Below are positions 1-7,255 of a DNA stretch of 9,260 bases, in pieces (the stretch's first letter is position 1; the number at the start of each line of letters is the position of its first letter). Made by a program: the position numbers and the translations under genes. The notes beneath the pieces were generated by a model. It worked only from the letters and a program-made list of their open reading frames with translations, was not told the origin of the DNA and ran no database searches. Where the stretch lies: contig DPKU01000017.1 in the NCBI GenBank assembly GCA_003542355.1, positions 1 to 9,260 on the forward strand, read 5' to 3'. The DNA is from Clostridiales bacterium (GTDB lineage: Bacteria > Bacillota > Clostridia > Peptostreptococcales > Anaerovoracaceae).

Positions 1-53
1 AAACAATAAAACAATGCCGTCCGGCGAAGCCGGACGGCATTGTTTTATTGTTT
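1..53. terminator. Very strong hairpin terminator of the dehydrogenase gene, probably bidirectional
   Basis: A perfect 25-bp stem (1-25 pairing with 29-53) closes a GAA loop at 26-28. The core is GC-rich (GCCGTCCGGC) and the outer arms are A/T-rich (AAACAATAAAACAAT and its complement), so either strand gives a GC hairpin followed by a U-rich arm. The minus-strand stop codon of the dehydrogenase (45-47) lies inside the stem. The symmetry suggests it also ends a convergent gene beyond the window edge, which cannot be seen. The stem may continue past position 1. Confidence 0.85.
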
Positions 54-1010
54 CTTTCGGTAACCCGTTTCCAGGTCCACCAGGCTTTCCAGCGCTTCCT
101 CTTTCATGAAATGTTCCAGATTGCGGGTGCACAGGGCGATGATCTTTCCGTGGGCATCCGGCTGTTCATCCAGTCCCGCGATGTGGGGCGTGATCATGGC
201 CTTGGGTTGATCCCAGAGGGGATGATCCACAGGGAGAGGTTCGGGTTGGAATACGTCCAGCACGGCGCCGCCCAGGTGGCCGCTCCGGAGGGCTTCGGCC
301 AGTGCATCGGCATCCACGGCCGATCCCCTTCCGACGTTGATCAAAAAGGCACCGGGTTTCATGGCAGCAAAGGCGGCGGCGTCAAAGACATTCATTGTTT
401 CTGGCGATTGGGGCAGGCATACGCCCACGATGTCGGCTTCCGGCAGCAGCGCCGGCAGGTCTTGCAGTGTGTGGACAGACTTCACAAAGGAAGGCTTGTC
501 TCCCAATGTCCGGCGAATGGCTGTTACGGTGCTGCCCAGGGCGTGCATGCTTTGTGCAAAATGGCTGCCGATATCTCCCAATCCCACTACCAGAGTGCGG
601 GAGCCGCTGATGGTCTTTGCCTGGTCGCCATCTTGCCAGAGATGAGCGCATTGCTGATCCCGATACCTATGGAAGCCTACACTGAGCAAAAGGGCAGCGC
701 CTACCATATATTCAGAGATCAGAACGCCATAACAGCCCGAAGCGTTGGTCAGACGGGCTCGCTCTTCGCGAAAGACGGGAAGGGAGGCATATTTGTCCGA
801 CCCGGCTGAATCCAGCTGCAGCCAGCGCAGCTTGGAGGCGTTCTTTAGATAAGCTTCGGGTACGTTGCCCAGGATGATATCAGCGTTTTTGACATCTTCC
901 TCCGGCACGGTCTTCTGATCCCGATAGACGAAGGCAGCGTCTGGGGCTTTGCTTTCCAGCAATGCCTGCTGCTTTTCGTCCATGGGCAATACAACTAAAA
1001 TGTGATGCAT
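45..1010 (-). CDS. D-isomer-specific 2-hydroxyacid dehydrogenase family protein
   Basis: A 321-residue cytoplasmic oxidoreductase, full length for the family, expected to interconvert 2-oxoacids and D-2-hydroxyacids with a nicotinamide cofactor. The Rossmann motif GLGDIG is at residues 143-148. The catalytic triad of the family is complete: Arg228 in NVGRGS, Glu257 in FQPEP and His276 in TPHIAG. After the second strand of the Rossmann fold the sequence reads AIRRT (Arg166-Arg167) where NAD-specific members usually carry an acidic residue, which suggests NADP(H) preference, as in glyoxylate/hydroxypyruvate reductases such as GhrA. The ATG at 1008-1010 has AAAGGAG upstream at good spacing. The gene is monocistronic in this window and divergent from the lytic transglycosylase. 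Family assignment is secure. The substrate (for example glyoxylate, hydroxypyruvate or a branched oxoacid) cannot be told from sequence. Confidence 0.9.
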   Translation of the reverse strand: MHHILVVLPMDEKQQALLESKAPDAAFVYRDQKTVPEEDVKNADIILGNVPEAYLKNASKLRWLQLDSAGSDKYASLPVFREERARLTNASGCYGVLISEYMVGAALLLSVGFHRYRDQQCAHLWQDGDQAKTISGSRTLVVGLGDIGSHFAQSMHALGSTVTAIRRTLGDKPSFVKSVHTLQDLPALLPEADIVGVCLPQSPETMNVFDAAAFAAMKPGAFLINVGRGSAVDADALAEALRSGHLGGAVLDVFQPEPLPVDHPLWDQPKAMITPHIAGLDEQPDAHGKIIALCTRNLEHFMKEEALESLVDLETGYRKKQ

Positions 1011-1038
1011 CGTGTTCTCCTTTACTGGTTGTCATCTA

Positions 1039-1047
1039 TTTATAACA
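1039..1047 (-). promoter_or_regulatory. Possible extended -10 promoter of the dehydrogenase gene
   Basis: On the minus strand TGTTATAAA gives an extended -10 (TG-n-TATAAA) about 30 nt upstream of the dehydrogenase start codon. I found no convincing -35 at 16-18 bp. Its upstream part would overlap the divergent promoter of the transglycosylase gene. Confidence 0.35.
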
Positions 1048-1064
1048 CAAATGTCACAGAAACG

Positions 1065-1094
1065 TTAGCCAAAAGTGGGCGGATGTGGTAAAAT
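1065..1094 (+). promoter_or_regulatory. Probable sigma-70-type promoter of the lytic transglycosylase gene
   Basis: TAAAAT at 1089-1094 is a five-of-six -10 element, preceded by TG at 1086-1087 (extended -10). A weak -35 (TTAGCC, 1065-1070) lies 18 bp upstream. Transcription would start near 1101, giving a leader of about 28 nt with GAAAGGAAGG before the ATG at 1129. Confidence 0.45.
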
Positions 1095-1128
1095 GGCCCT
1101 ACTTCTCCAATGAAAGGAAGGAAAACGC

Positions 1129-2346
1129 ATGTTTCATAGTAAATTGCTGCGGAGAAGCCTGGCTCTGACGACCGCTCTTGCCTTATGGCTCTTTTCTTAT
1201 ATACCCATCGCAGCAGAAGAAGAAGTACATCTGTCATTCATCGCCCGGGACGTCTATGTGAACGGGACTCTGATCAATAATTACGAATTGGTTCATCCTT
1301 TTGTCATACGACAGGGAAACACCTACGTGCCTTTAACGCCGGCACTCGGCGCGGCCCTGGGTTTTCAGGTGCAGTTGAACGAGGAACATCAACTCATCCA
1401 GCTCCGCCCGATTGCACCCAATGGCCAGTCCGTCAAGGAGGCGGATGTTGCCTGCAACCTGGAAAATCAGACCGGACTGCTGGCGTACGATTATGTGGTG
1501 GCGGTCGTTGACGAGTTCAACAGTGCGGAAGCAGCCACGCTATCCGCCAAATGGCGGCAGATTGCCGACCCAGTCATATGGTCCCTGGCCGGCCTGCTCA
1601 GCGCAGTCACCAATCAAACCCTTGCGCCTGCTCCTGCTGCGGAAATACTGCAGCTCCAGGAAAGTGAGATCCTGTTTGTGGGAGATGTGCCCTATATTCC
1701 GCTGTCCGCTTTTCGCAGCAGCGCAGTGTTCGGCTGGGATGCCCACTACGATGTTGTGACGGGGCTGTACATCAGCACCGATGTATCTGTTCCTGCGAAA
1801 AGCTATTACAGTGCAACCAATGCTTCTTACATCGAAGGCCGCGCAGCCTATATTCGGGGCGTTCGGCCGGAACTGAGCCTGGCCGAGTCGTATTATTACG
1901 AATATCTGTTTCGTCACGAAGCCAATGTGTACGACGTGGATCAGGAATTGCTCATGGCCATTGCCCGTACGGAATCTTCGTTCCAGGCAAGAATCGTTGC
2001 TTCTTTGGGCGCAGTGGGGATGATGCAAATCATGCCAAGGACAGCAAGAGCGTATAACATCACCTTTGAACAATTGAAGGATGCCCATATCAACCTGGAG
2101 TTCGGCGCGATGTATATTCGTGACCGGCTTTGGATCTTCGACGGAGACGAGGTCAAGGCGCTGGCAGCCTACAATCAGGGAGTCCTTACGGTAAAAAGTG
2201 GCGTGTACAAGACCGGCTATGCAGATAAATGCCTTTCCAATGAGCGGGTTTTGAAAGACTGGCTGTCCGGACGTGGCTACAGTTCCACCTTTGAGACCCG
2301 TCTGACCACTGACGCTGTCCGGGCATCGGCAGCGGAATCAGACTGA
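1129..2346 (+). CDS. Secreted lytic transglycosylase (SLT domain) with copper-amine-oxidase-N-like domain
   Basis: A 405-residue exported protein expected to cleave the MurNAc-GlcNAc bond of peptidoglycan with formation of 1,6-anhydro-MurNAc. Residues 1-29 form a signal peptide: basic KLLRRS, a hydrophobic run, then a small-residue cleavage region near IAA/EEE. Residues about 37-95 and 181-217 carry the VYVNGT, YVPL and VPYIPLSAF patterns of copper_amine_oxidase_N-like stalk domains, which are common on clostridial surface proteins and bind no copper. Residues about 255-385 are the transglycosylase domain: catalytic Glu282 in ARTESSF, GAVGMMQIMPRTA at 294-306 and AAYNQG at 346-351. The start is set by GGAAGG upstream and by the signal peptide. 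It is followed by its own terminator. The role (wall turnover, division or sporulation) is not shown by context. Confidence 0.88.
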   Translation: MFHSKLLRRSLALTTALALWLFSYIPIAAEEEVHLSFIARDVYVNGTLINNYELVHPFVIRQGNTYVPLTPALGAALGFQVQLNEEHQLIQLRPIAPNGQSVKEADVACNLENQTGLLAYDYVVAVVDEFNSAEAATLSAKWRQIADPVIWSLAGLLSAVTNQTLAPAPAAEILQLQESEILFVGDVPYIPLSAFRSSAVFGWDAHYDVVTGLYISTDVSVPAKSYYSATNASYIEGRAAYIRGVRPELSLAESYYYEYLFRHEANVYDVDQELLMAIARTESSFQARIVASLGAVGMMQIMPRTARAYNITFEQLKDAHINLEFGAMYIRDRLWIFDGDEVKALAAYNQGVLTVKSGVYKTGYADKCLSNERVLKDWLSGRGYSSTFETRLTTDAVRASAAESD

Positions 2347-2372
2347 TCCTCCTGCTCGGATTTTTATGAAAG

Positions 2373-2395
2373 AGGCGGCCACAGAGCCGCCTTTT
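2373..2395 (+). terminator. Rho-independent terminator of the lytic transglycosylase gene
   Basis: A 7-bp GC stem (AGGCGGC 2373-2379 with GCCGCCT 2386-2392), a 6-nt loop and a following T run, 26 nt after the stop codon. It separates this gene from the scpA operon. Confidence 0.75.
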
Positions 2396-2397
2396 GA

Positions 2398-2426
2398 TTG
2401 TGGGGAAAGACGATCTATGGTACAAT
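2398..2426 (+). promoter_or_regulatory. Probable promoter of the scpA-scpB operon
   Basis: TACAAT at 2421-2426 is a five-of-six -10 with TG at 2418-2419 (extended -10). TTGTGG at 2398-2403 is a weak -35 at 17-bp spacing, directly after the upstream terminator. Transcription would begin near 2433 and the ATG of scpA is at 2460. Confidence 0.55.
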
Positions 2427-2459
2427 ATATTGTGGAAATTCAAGGCAGAAGAGGTGCGT

Positions 2460-3206
2460 ATGGCCTATAAAGTCAAATTGGATGTGTTTGAAGGACCCTT
2501 CGATTTGCTTGTGTATCTGATCGAACACGCCCGCATGAGCATCTATGACATCCGTGTATCAGAAATCACAACACAATATCTGGGCTACATTCGCGATATG
2601 AAAATACAGGATGTGATGGCGGCCCAGGAGTTTATGGTGCTTGCTGCTGCGCTGATCGAGTTGAAATCCAAGATGCTTCTGCCCGGCTCCGAAGAGGAAG
2701 GGATTCCCGAAGGGGAAGAGGATCCCAGAAGAGATCTGGTGGCCCAGCTTCTGGAATATAAACGCTTTAAAGAGATGGCAGACTTCTTTGCCCAGCAAGA
2801 AGAAGTCGTCACCCATATCCACACCAAGCCGCGAGAAGATTTGACCCCGTATACAGGGCCTGCGGAAGAGCTTCTCCGCACAGATATCGATCAGTTTGCC
2901 CGGGCGTTCCGTGCGTTTCTGTTCCGGAAACAGAAGCTGGAAGAGATTCGTCACAACTATGAGCGGGTGGAGCGCCAGCGCATGAGTATCGAACACAAGA
3001 TCGGGCAGATCCGTGCCTTTTTCCGCCGGAAACCCAAGATTCGGTTCTCAGAGCTGATCGCAAGGCAAAGCGACCGCTACGACGTGGTGCTCACCTTTGT
3101 TTCCATATTGGAACTGGTCAAGCAGGCTGCCATACGAGTCCGTCAGCCGAAGCAGTTCGGTGACATTGAGATCGTGCTCCGGGAAGACAAGTCTCCGGGC
3201 AACTGA
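2460..3206 (+). CDS. scpA: Segregation and condensation protein A (kleisin ScpA)
   Basis: A 248-residue kleisin subunit of the bacterial SMC-ScpAB condensin, which organises and segregates the chromosome. The N-terminal family signature LDVFEGPFDLLVYLIEHA (residues 7-24) followed by MSIYDI binds the SMC neck. An acidic linker (about 77-90) follows, and the C-terminal ~80 residues, including the RKPKIRFSELI segment, form the winged helix that binds the SMC head. The ATG at 2460 is chosen because the family begins with this MAYKVKLDVFEGPF-like segment and AGAGGTG precedes it. A TTG 66 nt upstream in frame lies inside the terminator and would add residues absent from the family. scpB follows after 13 nt, the usual Gram-positive arrangement. 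Confidence 0.95.
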   Translation: MAYKVKLDVFEGPFDLLVYLIEHARMSIYDIRVSEITTQYLGYIRDMKIQDVMAAQEFMVLAAALIELKSKMLLPGSEEEGIPEGEEDPRRDLVAQLLEYKRFKEMADFFAQQEEVVTHIHTKPREDLTPYTGPAEELLRTDIDQFARAFRAFLFRKQKLEEIRHNYERVERQRMSIEHKIGQIRAFFRRKPKIRFSELIARQSDRYDVVLTFVSILELVKQAAIRVRQPKQFGDIEIVLREDKSPGN

Positions 3207-3219
3207 AACAGGAGGGCGT

Positions 3220-3831
3220 ATGTCCGCAAATGAAAAAATCAAATCTGTTCTGGAATCTCTTCTGTTCGTCTGGGGCGATCCCCTGGAAGCGAAGGTCTGC
3301 GCAGAGCTGCTCAACCTTTCCGTGCAGGAGACCGTTGATTGCTTTCGGGCGTTGATGGGCGATTACGAAGAGCGAGAAAGCGGGATCCGGATCCGGGAAA
3401 TGGATCATCGTTTTCAGCTGTGCACCAACCCGGAGAATGACGATTACATCCAGCGGCTCTGTACGCCGGTCAAGGAAAAACGCCTGACCCAGGCTGCTCT
3501 GGAGGTGCTGGCGATCATCGCATATCGACAGCCGGTCACCAAAGGTGAGATCGATTCCATCCGCGGTGTTCGCAGCGATCGGGTATTGGAAGGTCTGATG
3601 CGGAGGGAACTGGTGACCGAGTGCGGGCGAAGTACAGCGATCGGGCGGCCGATTTTGTATGGGACGACTCCGGGTTTTCTGGGTCAGTTTGGCTTTGAAT
3701 CTCTGGAAGATCTGCCCCAGATTGAAGATATCGGAACGCTGGTCCTGTCAGACAGTTATGAATTTTCCGATGAACTGACAGCACAGCAGATCTCCATATC
3801 GCTGGAGGAGGAAAAAAGGGAAGAGGACTGA
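3220..3831 (+). CDS. scpB: Segregation and condensation protein B (ScpB)
   Basis: A 203-residue partner of ScpA in the SMC complex, which dimerises and binds the ScpA linker. It has the two tandem winged-helix regions of the family: the N-terminal one with ESLLFVWGDPLE, and the second with the family hallmark ALEVLAIIAYRQPVTKGEI followed by IRGVRSDRVLEGLM and the GRPILYGTTPGFL segment. A GGAGGG site at 3211-3216 fixes the ATG at 3220. Reading the frame further upstream (to 3097) would overlap scpA with non-family sequence. The stop codon overlaps the start of the next gene by one base (TGATG), so the downstream transporter is probably translationally coupled. Confidence 0.95.
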   Translation: MSANEKIKSVLESLLFVWGDPLEAKVCAELLNLSVQETVDCFRALMGDYEERESGIRIREMDHRFQLCTNPENDDYIQRLCTPVKEKRLTQAALEVLAIIAYRQPVTKGEIDSIRGVRSDRVLEGLMRRELVTECGRSTAIGRPILYGTTPGFLGQFGFESLEDLPQIEDIGTLVLSDSYEFSDELTAQQISISLEEEKREED

Positions 3832-4730
3832 TGAACAAGCGGACCGGGTTGATCTTTGCTATGGGCGCCGCATTTTTCTACGGAGTGTCCACCATTACCG
3901 GAAAAATGTCTTACGTGGGCGGGGGAAATCCCGTCGCGCTTTCATTTTACCGCAACCTGATTTCCGTGCCGTTGCTCTTTGCTGTTCTAAAGCTCAGAAA
4001 AACAGATCTGTCCATCACGCGGCGGGAATGCACAGGGCTGGCCTGGCTGGGCTTGCTGGGCGGCTTTGTGACCGGTGTTCTTCTCTATATTTCCTACACG
4101 CTGATCTCAGTAGGGCTGACGACCTGTGCGCATTTCAGCTTTCCTGTCATTCTGGCAGTGATCTATGGGCTGTTCTATCAAGAAAAATTCAGTCGGACCA
4201 AGATACTTGCGCTGGCGCTGGGCATCATCGGTATCTGGTTTTTTGTAGAGAGTGATGCCCGGATCAATTCTCTTGGGATCCTGACGGCACTGCTGTCCGG
4301 CGGCACCTATGCAGCCTATCTGATCGTGATGGATCGCCGTGGGCTCAAAACCATGGATGGATTCAAGCTGTCCTTTTACTGCTGCATTTTTTCTTGTTTG
4401 TGGCTGGGCATCTTCGGGCTGATCCGGGGATATCAGTTTCAGAGCGTGCTGGGGTCCAATGCATGGATGTACATTACAGCGACTGCTGTATTGGTATCCC
4501 TGCTGGGAAATACCATGGTCCCGGTGGCGGTTCGGAATGTGGGTGCCACCGTCACGGGGATCGCGGGAATCCTGGAACCCGTCACATCGGTTCTGTTGGG
4601 CGTGCTTATTCTTAGAGAACCTTTTGGTTTTCGGAGCGCTGTTGGCGCCTTTTGTGTTTTGACAGCAACGATCCTGCTGGGACTGGAAAAAGAGCCAAAA
4701 GAGAAACGAGACATTAGGGAGACGGCATGA
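3831..4730 (+). CDS. EamA/DMT-family membrane transporter (first of a tandem pair)
   Basis: A 299-residue inner-membrane protein of the drug/metabolite transporter superfamily. It is built from two EamA repeats and about ten hydrophobic helices. Features include GAAFFYGVSTITGK in helix 1, FYRNLIS at the start of helix 2, and a second-repeat GNTMVPVAVRNVGATVTGIAGILEPVTSVLLGVLILREP, the classic EamA C-terminal signature. The substrate is unknown; relatives export amino acids, nucleotides or drugs. The start overlaps the scpB stop by one base and a GGAAGAGG site lies in the scpB tail. The end overlaps the next gene by four bases (ATGA). It is clearly paralogous to that gene. Confidence 0.88.
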   Translation: MNKRTGLIFAMGAAFFYGVSTITGKMSYVGGGNPVALSFYRNLISVPLLFAVLKLRKTDLSITRRECTGLAWLGLLGGFVTGVLLYISYTLISVGLTTCAHFSFPVILAVIYGLFYQEKFSRTKILALALGIIGIWFFVESDARINSLGILTALLSGGTYAAYLIVMDRRGLKTMDGFKLSFYCCIFSCLWLGIFGLIRGYQFQSVLGSNAWMYITATAVLVSLLGNTMVPVAVRNVGATVTGIAGILEPVTSVLLGVLILREPFGFRSAVGAFCVLTATILLGLEKEPKEKRDIRETA

Positions 4731-5602
4731 GCCACATAAATTACAAAAAAACAGGCATGCTCTTTGCTGCAGGTGCAGCGATCTGCTATGGCATTTCCGG
4801 CATCACAGGCAAGCTGGCGTATGGTGGGGGCGGAAACACGGTCTCCATTTTGGTCTATCGAAATATCATTTCCGTTCTGTTGCTGTTTCTGATCCTGAAA
4901 ACCAGACATATCCCTATCCGCGTGACAAAGAAACAATTGGCCGGGCTGGCGTATCTCGGTGCTCAGGGCGGATTTCTTACGGCGATACTGATGTATTCTT
5001 CGTTTCAGTACATCTCCGTGGGATTGGCCACCTGCACCCACTTCTGCTTTCCGGTGATCGTAGCCTGTATCTATGTATTTATTTTCAAGGAAAAGCTGAG
5101 CCGCACCAAAACGCTGGCTCTCTTGCTGGCCTTCGCCGGTGTCTGGTTCTTTCTGGAGAGCAATGCAGTGGTCAACCCCAAAGGTCTCTTCCTGGCTTTC
5201 GCATCGGGTGTGAGCAACGCGATTTTTTTGACAGCTATGGACAAGCTAGGCCTGAAAGCTCTGAATGGCTTTGTGATTTCCTTTTACGGCTGCATTTTTT
5301 CCGGGACTGCGCTGATGATCTATGGCGTTATTGCCGGGTATGATCTATCTGGAGGAATGATGCCCATCGGTTGGTTCTATGTGATCATTGGTGCGGTGCT
5401 GGTCTCTGCTCTGGGCAACGCCATGGTGCCCACTGCTGTAAAGTATGTGGGACCTACAGTAGCGGGTATTTTCGGCATTCTGGAGCCGGTGATATCGGTG
5501 CTCCTGAGTGTTCTGATCCTTCATGAGCCCTTCGGACTGAGGAGCCTCCTGGGGGCGAGTCTGGTGCTGACTGCTGCCGTCATGCTCACACTGGAAAAGT
5601 AA
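4727..5602 (+). CDS. EamA/DMT-family membrane transporter (second of a tandem pair)
   Basis: A 291-residue, ten-helix EamA-family membrane protein. It aligns with the preceding gene end to end with few or no gaps; by eye about half the positions of the first 200 residues are identical (GAAICYGISGITGK, VYRNIIS, YISVGLATCTHFCFPVI, RTKTLALLLAFAGVWFF, GNAMVPTAVKYVGPTVAGIFGILEP). The pair therefore arose by tandem duplication and later diverged. The start codon lies in the ATGA overlap with the upstream stop, so the two are almost certainly co-translated. That leaves open a heteromeric transporter or two substrates. Substrate not identifiable. Confidence 0.88.
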   Translation: MSHINYKKTGMLFAAGAAICYGISGITGKLAYGGGGNTVSILVYRNIISVLLLFLILKTRHIPIRVTKKQLAGLAYLGAQGGFLTAILMYSSFQYISVGLATCTHFCFPVIVACIYVFIFKEKLSRTKTLALLLAFAGVWFFLESNAVVNPKGLFLAFASGVSNAIFLTAMDKLGLKALNGFVISFYGCIFSGTALMIYGVIAGYDLSGGMMPIGWFYVIIGAVLVSALGNAMVPTAVKYVGPTVAGIFGILEPVISVLLSVLILHEPFGLRSLLGASLVLTAAVMLTLEK

Positions 5603-5634
5603 CCAACGGCAATCAGTGAAATTTTGGAGGAGCT

Positions 5635-6498
5635 ATGATCATCAAGAAAAATATAACAAAAGACATACTGGGAAAAATCAAGATCCTGGCCTTTGACATG
5701 GACGGGACGCTTTTGGATGAGAAGGGGGCGCTTTCTCCGGTCAACGAAGCGTGTATCCTGCGGGCCATGGAGAAGGGATATTATATCGTCATTGCCACGG
5801 GAAGAGGCTATTCAGCTTTCCCCGCAGATGTATTAGGCATAGAAGGGATCCGCTACATGATCTCTTCCAACGGCGCACATATCGTGGATCAGCACACGCA
5901 TGAGACGATTTATTCGAATCTGCTCACCCGGGAAGCGGTAGAAGCCGCCATGCCGTGGATCGCGGATCCGGATCTGATGCGGGAAGTGTTTTTTCACCAT
6001 CAGGTCTATGCGGACAGACACTGCATGGAAGACCTTCCTCGTTACGGCGTACTGACGGAAAAGAGTCAGAACTACGTGCGTACGACCCGCAAGCCGGTGG
6101 AGGATGCCGTAGCGCTGATCCGGGAATATGCCGACCAGCTGGAAAATATCAACCTGTTGTTTCCCGATCGGGAGAAAAGAGTTCGCTATTGGCAGGAGCT
6201 GCAAGAAATCAAGGGACTGACTGTGGTCAGTTCCATGCCTTATAACATTGAACTGGGCGGCGCGACCACGTCCAAGGCTACGGCGTTGAAGGCCCTGGCG
6301 GAGATGCTGGGTCTGAGTCATGACAATATCATGTCCTTCGGTGACAGCACCAACGACGCTGAGATGCTGGCGGCCGCACAAGTGGCCGTCGCCATGGGCA
6401 ATGCCGTAGAGGAACTGAAAGAGGTGGCCGATGTGATCACGCGGAGCAATGCCGAGGACGGGGTGGCCTATGCCCTGGATCAGCTGCTGGGTCTGTAG
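5635..6498 (+). CDS. Cof-type HAD-IIB family phosphatase
   Basis: A 287-residue cytoplasmic phosphatase of the haloacid dehalogenase superfamily, IIB (Cof/YidA) class, expected to hydrolyse sugar phosphates or similar metabolites using Mg2+. Motif I is DMDGTL with nucleophile Asp21 and acid/base Asp23. Motif II is Thr55 in IATGRG. Motif III is Lys214 in TTSKATAL. Motif IV is GDSTND at 236-241. The cap lies between motifs II and III, as in IIB members. Full family length. A strong GGAGGAG precedes the ATG at 5635. It starts 32 nt after the second transporter and is probably the last gene of the scpA operon, ended by the hairpin at 6524-6549. Specific substrate unknown. Confidence 0.9.
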   Translation: MIIKKNITKDILGKIKILAFDMDGTLLDEKGALSPVNEACILRAMEKGYYIVIATGRGYSAFPADVLGIEGIRYMISSNGAHIVDQHTHETIYSNLLTREAVEAAMPWIADPDLMREVFFHHQVYADRHCMEDLPRYGVLTEKSQNYVRTTRKPVEDAVALIREYADQLENINLLFPDREKRVRYWQELQEIKGLTVVSSMPYNIELGGATTSKATALKALAEMLGLSHDNIMSFGDSTNDAEMLAAAQVAVAMGNAVEELKEVADVITRSNAEDGVAYALDQLLGL

Positions 6499-6523
6499 CA
6501 GGATATCGAGATCAGCGCATAGA

Positions 6524-6549
6524 AAAGAGCAGCCTTTCGGCTGCTCTTT
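6524..6549. terminator. Shared bidirectional terminator between the HAD phosphatase gene and rluB
   Basis: A perfect 11-bp stem (AAAGAGCAGCC 6524-6534 with GGCTGCTCTTT 6539-6549) around a TTTC loop, placed between convergent genes. The arm ends in T residues on either strand, and an ATTTTTG run follows on the plus strand. It reaches into the rluB stop codon (6548-6550). Confidence 0.75.
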
Positions 6550-7252
6550 AGCAATTTTTGAGATAATCGATTTCCTGTCGGGTGAGCTTTCGGTAGTGCC
6601 CTTGCTTCAGCCGTCCAAGATGGATGTCGCCGATGGCCGTTCTCTCCATTTGCCGGACCGGATGCGCTATTGCAGCACACATCTTTCGGACCTGCCGGTT
6701 GCGGCCTTCGTAGATCTGGATCTCCAGCGTGGTTTGGTGATCCTTCTTTTCGAGGAGCTGGACGATGGCCGGCGCAGTGGTGTATCCATCGATGGATACG
6801 CCGTTGCGCAGGATCCAAAGCTCATCCAGTGTCACCGTCCCTTCCACTTCTGCCACGTAAGTCTTATATACGTGCTGGGACGGATGGGCCAGATGCTGGG
6901 CCAGATCTCCGTCATTGGTAAGGATCAGAAGCCCTGTGGTTGCTGCATCCAGCCGTCCCACAGGAAATATCCGCTCGGACACATCCCTCAGCAGCGCAAG
7001 CACCGTTGGCCGGTCTTGTTCGTCTGCCGTGGTCGTTATGTATCCGGGTGGTTTGTTCAAAGCATAATATACGAGAGCTTCACGGTTTGTGATGACCTTC
7101 CCCGCAACGTGTACAACGTCGTCGGGCTTAACGTCGTAGCCCGGCTCCCGCATAGTTTTGCCGTTGATCTTAACCTGGCCGTTGATCGTCAGTTCATCGG
7201 CTTTTCGCCTGGAGGCGATGCCGGCCTGAGCGATATACTTATTGAGTCGCAT
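6548..7252 (-). CDS. rluB: RsuA/RluB-family rRNA pseudouridine synthase
   Basis: A 234-residue enzyme that isomerises uridine to pseudouridine in ribosomal RNA. Residues 1-48 form an S4 RNA-binding domain (RLNKYIAQAGIASRRKAD, then VKINGK). The catalytic domain carries the RsuA/RluB/RluE/RluF signature VGRLDAATTGLLILTNDG with catalytic Asp102, and the later YEGRNRQVRKM motif. The family is certain. The exact target (23S as for RluB, or another site) is inferred from Gram-positive relatives, where rluB often lies near scpA-scpB. It starts 3 nt after the kal stop codon with only a weak purine stretch (AGAGAAAG) as ribosome binding site, so it is probably co-transcribed and coupled with kal. Confidence 0.9.
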   Translation of the reverse strand: MRLNKYIAQAGIASRRKADELTINGQVKINGKTMREPGYDVKPDDVVHVAGKVITNREALVYYALNKPPGYITTTADEQDRPTVLALLRDVSERIFPVGRLDAATTGLLILTNDGDLAQHLAHPSQHVYKTYVAEVEGTVTLDELWILRNGVSIDGYTTAPAIVQLLEKKDHQTTLEIQIYEGRNRQVRKMCAAIAHPVRQMERTAIGDIHLGRLKQGHYRKLTRQEIDYLKNC

Positions 7253-7255
7253 CGA

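Noticed and set aside
48..809. 253-codon open frame on the plus strand
   Set aside because: Antisense to the dehydrogenase, whose Rossmann motif and catalytic Arg, Glu and His are intact on the minus strand. The frame is open only through GC-rich codon structure.
1070..1079. CCAAAAGTGG near the transglycosylase promoter as a further activator half-site
   Set aside because: It shares AAAGTG with the palindrome half-site but breaks at the following AANCG, and it lies over 6 kb away beside an unrelated gene.
1540..2088. 182-codon minus-strand frame inside the transglycosylase gene
   Set aside because: Shadow of the SLT-domain coding sequence, with no motif or start signal of its own.
2394..2459. 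Upstream TTG start for scpA
   Set aside because: It begins in the terminator's T run, spans the predicted promoter, and adds 22 residues not found in the family. The ATG at 2460 fits the conserved N-terminus.
3097..3219. Upstream start for scpB inside scpA
   Set aside because: The 41 extra residues are out-of-frame scpA sequence with no similarity to ScpB. A clear GGAGGG precedes the ATG at 3220.
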